Source of the DNA: Sphaerolaimus hirsutus
Lineage: Eukaryota; Nematoda; Chromadorea; Monhysterida; Sphaerolaimidae
Length of the DNA: 64,000 nucleotides
Assembly: GCA_964036195.1 (NCBI GenBank)
Contig: OZ038451.1
Location: 13,582,529 to 13,646,528 of the forward strand
Direction: 5' to 3'
In this document: positions 57,601 to 64,000 of the stretch, one piece after another
How the letters are laid out: each line of letters begins with the position of its first letter
How positions within the stretch are numbered: position 1 is the stretch's first letter
The notes under the pieces: model-generated
Told to the model about the DNA's origin: nothing
Databases searched by the model: none
Seen by the model: only the letters and a program-made list of their open reading frames with translations
Position numbers and translations under genes: made by a program

Positions 57601-59653
57601 ACACCTGACAAATGAACACAATGAATCTCACTTCAACACTATTGCCGAATTTGTTGCGGCTGGCATCTGTGATTAACATCCAGATTTCGCTTACCTTTCC
57701 TATCATTAGTCACTGTTAAAACAGCAGAGGGGTCACGTAAATATCTTCATATTCTAGTCAGGTCGGTTTTCATAAGAAACATATCTTTTTCAACTTTTTA
57801 CGATAGAAAGATTGACAGACAGGGAAAGAACGAAAAAAGGATAACTCAGATTTACTTACTGGAGAAGTTTTCAGTGCCGACAAACATTTATTTGCCAGAC
57901 ACGCGGCACACAATTCGTGTGCATACAAAAATACCTGTCAAAAAATATCCCCATCCTTACTTACTACTGTACCAAACACACATCTATATGGAAATACATT
58001 ATTTATTCATCGCTTTGTTTACTCGTTTTGAGTGCGGAATAATAGGTGCTGTATTCTTCTTGCTGACTCCCGTTTTTATTTCTCACGAATGGAATGTGTT
58101 AGTGCAGAGTGCAGACTACTGTGGCCAGTAAGTGACTGCGCAGAATCTGTCTGCCCCAGACATGTAAAATGCCCTGTAAAATGTAAAGTGTCATGCAAAG
58201 TATCAAAAGTCATGTAAAATGCCCTGTAAACTCGTAAACGGACATGTTTACAGGGCATTTTACGGGTCACCGTCTGGGATTGGCAACGGATTTTTTTTAG
58301 TAAAACTGAAAACAGTCGGACAGTGTTTTTGAACAAAATGACATCAGTTTTGACATTTTCATCATTTATTGTTTGGCGCACACTTTACCTTGACATTCAG
58401 AAGTCGGAAAATGAGAATAAATACACAATTATTTTAGAAACACTTCCAATATTGAGATTTTCCGGAAATAATTACCTAGTATAGGTACATTGTGAGTTTG
58501 CGCCGGCACTTAGTGCCAATGACGGAAATCGAAAGTAAAAAAGTACCATCTGAATTTGTTCTCCATAGATTTTTGATTTTTGTTCAGTATCGTAAAAGGT
58601 AATAAAACTCGGCAGACATGAAACGAATCAGGTATTCGGCCCTTGGTTACCAATGACGTATCTTTTTTAATTCGAACTTGAATGGACGGATTCCATTCGG
58701 TTCACGATACTTTTGATTCAATCCAACTTTTTATGCGAGAACGAGATGAGTTTGATAGACAAATCGTTATAGAAAGTCAGATTGTAAGGTCTTAGGTCGG
58801 ATCTTATCGTCGCAGTCTCGACGAATTCCTTCAAAAAAGAACGTATGAACTTCCCAGTGCATCCAAGTTACCTTTGCGTTGAATACGAATGAGGTAAAAG
58901 ACGCTAGATTTCCGCTCTCGTCAACGAAAATGACCGCGGTATCCAATTAAATCAACATGTGTGTCAACTCGTGTGTGCGCCGCCATTAGCGACCAATTGC
59001 GTTCGCTTAATCGCATTCCGCAGCCATTTTTGGTGACGCAGACGGAAATCCTGCATCTTTCATACTGGGTAACATTCTCTCAAACGGTAACTTGGACGAG
59101 TGCCAACTACGAATATACGAGTTGTACGAAAATCCCATAGAGCATTGACTTCCATAATGTCCGTCGAGTTTACCTAGAATGAATTCTTGTCATTCCGAGA
59201 ACAAAAGTGACGATTCAAAAATGTGTAGACAATGTGTATGAAAATTTTATTAAAGTGAATGTAAATAATCGTTTCCCCGAATGTTTCATCTGACATTTAA
59301 ATGAATATGTTTGACTGGCAATAAAATTTCTCTGCCAAAATATTTTCTTATTTTTATTCTGTCAAATAGATAATATTCTCATCCACCAAAAAATCAAACA
59401 TTCAAACCTTAGGACATTTTCCATCATTGCGTATGGCGTATTTACTGTGGTATTCCGGTTTTAATACCAAATAGCAAACAGTGTAGGAGGATTATTTCTT
59501 CCTTTGCAGGTATAATACAATACAATACAGTTGCAGTACGATCAATATCTCGTGAAATTTGTAAAAAGTTTGTTCAACAGCACCTATTTATTTACAGGAA
59601 ACTGAATATATAGAAGGAACGGTCTATCAGCTTACAACAAGTTAACGAGTGCC
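54631..59653. other. Intergenic region, repeat-rich, no confident gene
   Basis: It contains TACCGTA-type elements (about 55440-56341, 56398-56752 and 57067-57490), each with CTCGAAATACCCC or CTTGAATAACTCCCC filler. A GGCCGTAAAGTAAACCC element (about 55660-56285) surrounds a hAT MITE. An ATGTAAAATGCCCTGTAAA hairpin element sits at 58150-58275. Sequence from 58300 to 59600 is repeat-poor and may hold upstream regulatory or 5' untranslated sequence of the next gene, but no coding exon could be supported. Confidence 0.5.
55730..56230. mobile_element. hAT-type MITE, CAGNGTTG family, copy 5
   Basis: The ends are CAGAGTTGTTAAAAGTACTG and ...CGTTTTTATAACTATG. The flanking 8-mers CAGTATGG and CACTACGG match at 6 of 8. 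It is inserted in a GGCCGTAAAGTAAACCC word element, itself inside a TACCGTA-type element. Confidence 0.8.
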
Positions 59654-62600
59654 ATGCAGACAATGCTGAATTTAGCATCACTTTTATTCATTTCAATGTT
59701 TCTTTTGGCACCAAGCCAAGCGGTGAAATGTCCAAGATCGGGGCTACTTTGTCCACACCAGTGTTGTTATGATAAAGATGATAATGAGTTGTGCTGTGAT
59801 CAGAGAAGACAATACTATGGCGCCGGCGGGCCACCGTTGATTGACACAAGGTAAGCGATGAAACTTTTGTTTTCATTGAGGTGAAACCGGTTTATCACAC
59901 ACACTGTGGGCTGTGATGTAAATTATGCACATTTGAAAGACAGACACAAATTGTATAAAAAACATGAAACCGTATGAGTTCTTAAAGAGAACACAACAGC
60001 ATATAGGTATGCAAATCCTTAAATGAGTCCTTGAATGTTGAGTACCTAAATGAGTTATTTTTCATCAGATTTTTCGACTGCTGAGTTTTTCAAGGGGTAG
60101 AGAATGGCTTCTCACATTGTACCGCTGGTGCCTGGCGGCACAGTTTCTACAGGAATCGTTTTTATCACCTGAGACATGATTCAAAATGTTTTCCACATTT
60201 ATTACAAACAAAATGGCACCATTTTTTTCCAAATTTGGCATGCATTTTCACTTATGGAGAACTAAGTTTTTTTCATTGTTATTTTTTCATATTTCTGTTT
60301 TATCTTACACTGCCAGTGGCCAGTGGGATAAAACAGATTTAGAAAAAACAATATGCCTACAAAACTTAGAATGCAGTGGGACATTGTGTTTTTTAAGTAA
60401 ATGGTGTGTCCAACTGTCCAGTTCCATTTCCTCGACCAGTGGTCATTGACCACAGTAGACGGTCACGCCACATGACCAATACGAAGACACTACCTAAAAA
60501 CACAACACGTGGAAGCGAGTGGAAGTGAGCCGCTTCACGCGCATCCAGGCCGCTTCCACACGCTTCACGGACCCATTTTTTTGCTGTGTGTTGTGTTTTT
60601 GCTTTTGGCACTCTTCCAACAGGATTTCTACCTGCCATTCTATTGGAGACTGCCGATCAATTCGAGGCTGCCGTTTTATTGTTTTCATGAATGCAAAAAC
60701 TAGCCAAAACCTGCCATTCTATTGGAGGTGCCGTTCTATTAGAGGTGCCGTTCTATTCGAGGTGCCGTTCTATTCGAGGTGCCGCACTATTGTAGGTGCG
60801 GTTCTATCGGAGGTGCCGTTCTATAAGAAGAAATACGGTAGGTACCATTACACGCACCACCTATAACATCACAGTTTCTCTTGGGCGTGGCTTTTGATCG
60901 GTCTGGCCGTGAGCATCATCGTCTCAGTGGTCCTTTCCGTGCTGTGCTGCATCCTGTGCAACTGCGCCGCGTGGAGGCCGTTCACGCTGGTCAGGGGCGT
61001 CGCCGGGTCCGATTCAGAGGATGGCGGAGGACAACAGTTGTCGTTTTGGGGAGGTCAGTTGTCGCCGACTGCAAATGGTGACATTTTCAAGTTGAAGTGC
61101 TGAAATCGTATTGTCGACGTATTTCGTATTTCGCAGGAACAGGCATCCCATCAGCTACGATTTACATCCATGGATCACAGCCGCCGGCCGATCGATACTA
61201 CCATAGCCAGCCACCGCCGAAGTATCATGACAGTTACAGGTAAGGCTGTAACTTTCTTCTAAATATGAATTTGATGAATTTGAAGCTGGTAATGAATTTG
61301 AAGCACTGCGGCCGCGTGCACAATGTGCGCGCAGTAGCGCAGCCTGGGTATTCATTTCACATCACAAAGAAGGGTTTGGTGTATGTATACCGCATTTCCT
61401 CGAAATACCCCCCCCCCCCCCCGGGGGTGATTGTTTCAGAGTGAGATTTTTGAGGGGGGATTAAACGATATCTATATGTAAACAAAGTAACTCGAGTATA
61501 TGTATTTTTCAAGTAAATGTAAACACATTTTAACAACTGTGTCCAAATGTTCTGCGCATTCAACAATTACCTAAATGCTGCGATGTTGCAGAGTTGTTAG
61601 AATTACTGAACTTTTTTAAAAAGTAAATGTAAATGTAAGTATTTATTTTTTACTCATTAAAAAGTATAGAAAATGTAAAATACTTTTTTTTACTCGTACT
61701 CATGCGTGAATGTGAGTAAAATACTTTTTTCCCAGGAAAAATGTAAAAGTGAGTACTTTTCCCCGGGTAAACGTAAAAGCTACTACTTTTTACATGTTAG
61801 AGTGAATTTTACATTGGAAGTTAAAATGGATGTCGTTTTTGAGTGATTTTTTAGTCTTTTTGTAGAACAATTGTATAGTTTCTTCAAAATTTTCTTGTTT
61901 TAACAACGGAAAATTGTGATTTTAGCAACAAAAATACATTTTCTCTGTACTTTTAAAATGTACGCGTAAAAGCGAGTACATTACTTTTTAAAAGTATATG
62001 TAAATCTATTTACCTTGTACTCGCGTACGCGTATTTTTCGAGTAAATGTACGTACATTTTAACAACTGTGCGCTGTTGTACTTACATGTCGCTACACTTT
62101 ATCAGATACAGCGGTGCGCCATACAGCAGCATGGATGCGAGGGAATACCAACGGTCCAGCGCAATTTACGGCCAGAACGCAGGCAGAAGCCCTCTCCATG
62201 TCAAGTGGGTTTGGTAAATCTTACGCTCTTTACACATTTATATACTGTTGGCTAATCGCCATGAATTGTTTTTTAAAGCACAAACAGCAGTCCATCTCGA
62301 TCCCAAGTGACAACATTAAACTACCTCGATACTGGCGGCAGCAGAGGTGATGTTTCTGGCACCTGGCCAAAAGCCGATCAGCACTACAGGTGGGGTGGTA
62401 TTATACGGTATTTACGTTTTGTTTTCTTCTCATATACCTGGTAAACGTATGCTGAACGACAGTGCGGGACAAAATGTACCGTGCAAAAAACCGTCTTGCA
62501 AAAACTTTGACGAAATAATTCAATTCGATACATGATTAACCCAGTGTAAAATGTAAATACCTACCGTATTTCCTGGAAATACCCACCGGGGGTGATTGTT

Positions 62601-62999
62601 TCAGAGTGAGAATATTGAGGGGGGGGGGGGGTAAACGAGGGGGGATTTCGAGAAAATACGATAAAGTGTAAAATGTATGTACCTAAAAATCACTGAAAAT
62701 GGTCATTCTGAATGCCAGGACACGTGTTCCAGCCTCCAGGCGATTTATTTTGCGCATGTGATGTGACTGACACTGACCCTGTATACGGTACTTGATCATG
62801 TCTCCGATCTTTCAGTGGGCGTGGCCTAACTGTGGACAACGGGCGGATTTCCCCTGCGAGCAGCGTGAAAAGCGTACGATTCGCTGATGAACACAGCGAT
62901 GGTGAAGCGATCACAAAACCGTCAAGTTTGTTTGTACATCGGCGCCTGTTTTTATCATCACTATTTTCAAACATCATGGTAGAAAAGTGCTCTCAGTAA
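59654..62999 (+). CDS. Shisa/CYYR1-like single-pass membrane protein
   Basis: Exons are 59654-59850, 60875-61053, 61137-61239, 62106-62204, 62279-62389 and 62816-62999. Phases are consistent over 290 residues. Residues 1-23 form a signal peptide. The short ectodomain has six cysteines (26, 33, 37, 38, 47, 48) spaced C-x6-C-x3-CC-x8-CC, as in the Shisa/CYYR1/WBP1 group of six-cysteine transmembrane adaptors. A Trp-Ala-Trp and hydrophobic segment (about 69-95) crosses the membrane. The cytoplasmic tail is Pro/Tyr-rich with a WW-binding PPxY motif (PPPKY) and a KSVRFA sequence that fits a PP1-docking RVxF motif. Such proteins recruit WW-domain ubiquitin ligases or traffic receptors. The last exon could instead splice at 62901, so the C-terminus is provisional. 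An AG at 59596 suggests a 5' untranslated intron. Confidence 0.75.
60480..60845. repeat. Word repeats in the Shisa-like gene intron
   Basis: GGAAGCGTG and CACACGCTTC words (60505-60575) are followed by GTTCTATTGGAGGTGCC repeats, ending AAGAAATACGGTA at about 60841. The end matches the TACCGTA group. A partner start resembling it (TACCGTATTGCTTTTAATAG) is seen at 33662. Confidence 0.6.
61589..62070. mobile_element. hAT-type MITE, CAGNGTTG family, copy 6
   Basis: The ends are CAGAGTTGTTAGAATTACTG and ...TTTTAACAACTGTG. The flanking 8-mers CGATGTTG and CGCTGTTG match at 7 of 8. AAATGTAAATGTAAG words fill it. It ends 36 bases before exon 4 of the Shisa-like gene, with the pyrimidine tract just outside. 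Confidence 0.87.
62563..62662. mobile_element. Short T-A-CCGTATTTCC element
   Basis: This 100-base copy runs from TACCGTATTTCCTGGAAATA to ...TTTCGAGAAAATACGATA. Between its ends are only AAATACCC and GGGGATTTCGAG words. It lies in the last intron of the Shisa-like gene. Confidence 0.7.
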
Positions 63000-64000
63000 C
63001 CAAAGTCAATTTTACAAGATCGTTGGCATTTTTATCACCCGTGATGAGCTGTAGAATATACCAATGAAAGCTCGCATCAAACTATTTTTTTACGAGGATA
63101 GTGAGCAATAAGCTTCAGCCAGAGTTGTCAAAAGTTCTCACCGTTTTATTCGAAATACTGTTTTACTCCTGATACTGCATTTCCGTATTTATAAACCCAT
63201 CGAAAAAACCGGTGGCGATCTATTTATACTCGGCGGACATCACACTTAGTAAAAAACCCTACCATAACCCATCTGAATATTGAGCCAAAAATTATATAGT
63301 TTTTCACCATAATATTTCGTTCTTACTATGCAATAATCAATTACGAAATTTATCACACATTTTTATTCATTAAATTACGGTAGTTTTCCATACTAAGTTT
63401 GCTGTCCGCCGAGTATACCTATTTTGTTGTATCGCTTACACGCGGGAGCTATTCAGGTAGAGAGTCATTCGAAAAGGCCTGATTTTTAGGTATACATACT
63501 CGGCAGACATGAAACTCTACAATGTTGTTGGACTTAATTCCTAATACTTATGTCTCACGTTCAAGTTTGGACGGATGATTTTCGCTCAGTTCATTGTCGA
63601 TATTACTTTTGTGCGACCATGTGATGTGAGAATACTACGTTTTTGCATTTTCGGCTCAACGACAAAGTTTCAAATCGAACTGCGATGTTAGATACATACG
63701 CGGAAAAGTGCCGAAAAAACACGTATGCCTAACCCACAAGCAGATAGAGATGTAGAGTTAGAGTTGTGTAAATGAAAAACTAATTATTGCGAAATGAGCG
63801 AAATCACTCTCGTTTTAACGAAACATGGTGCCAGTTCCGCAAAATGAGAAGTGAGAAGTCAAATGGCAAAGGCGAAGTAAAAGCGCAAAGGCGAAGTGAA
63901 ATGGCAAGTGAATTGGCACGTGAAATGGCGAAAGCGAAGGGAAATTACTTTTTATATTTATTTTTTTACGTGCCAATTCAGTTGCCGTTTCACTTCGCCT
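63000..64000. other. Right-edge region: three repeat types, no gene seen
   Basis: A decayed CAGAGTTGTCAAAAG start lies at about 63120. A TATACTC-ended element (63225-63417) is closely similar to 31535-31722. At the right edge (63840-64000) the words GCGAAGTGAAATGGCAA repeat in both orientations and run off the window. No open frame with support is present. Confidence 0.5.

Noticed and set aside
59607..59613. TATATAG as a TATA box for the Shisa-like gene
   Set aside because: It lies just after a likely splice acceptor (59596) and only about 45 bases before the ATG, so it is more likely 5' untranslated exon sequence.

Overview
This window is animal nuclear DNA. It is AT-rich, with compact GT-AG split genes, large repeat-filled introns and intergenic DNA, and gene families that indicate Metazoa: a WASP-interacting protein, a SIRT2-type sirtuin, a syntenin with two PDZ domains, a carbohydrate sulfotransferase and a Shisa/CYYR1-like membrane protein. 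Nothing is bacterial, viral or organellar. The species cannot be named from the sequence; a repeat-rich invertebrate is the best reading. All gene models were built by hand from translated homology plus splice-site phase, and no transcript evidence was available.

Left half, minus strand, five genes in a row: a WIPF/verprolin-like actin regulator (3037-8906), an unrecognised secreted protein (9846-13907), galactose mutarotase GALM (18015-22919, last exon not firmly placed), a SIRT2-type NAD-dependent deacylase (23284-26793), and a PAPS-dependent carbohydrate sulfotransferase resembling the galactose-3-O-sulfotransferases (28392-34896, 5' exon missing). The SIRT2 gene has 11 phase-consistent exons but carries one in-frame TAG.

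An 8 kb stretch without confident genes (34.9-42.9 kb) follows, holding a tRNA-like sequence and several inverted-repeat elements. The right half is plus strand: syntenin (42911-52791), with a complete three-exon gene for a 10-cysteine secreted peptide inside its second intron (45924-47866, own TATA box), and a Shisa/CYYR1-like single-pass protein with a PPxY motif and a possible PP1-docking motif (59654-62999).

The most unusual content is the repeats. More than twenty short elements have terminal inverted repeats and, where checked, 8-bp target-site duplications of hAT type (CAGGG, CAGAGTTG, TAGGGTT, CAACGATGG, TAGTGATG, CAGGGGTC ends). The interior of most is little more than a family-specific short word repeated degenerately in both orientations (GGGATC, ATATCG, AACGTAAACG, GGAAAACGG, GGCGCCA, GTGTTTTGAG and others). 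Another set begins TACCGTATTTCC and ends with its complement. These elements are nested in one another up to four deep. They look like MITEs reduced to arrays of subterminal, probably transposase-binding, motifs.
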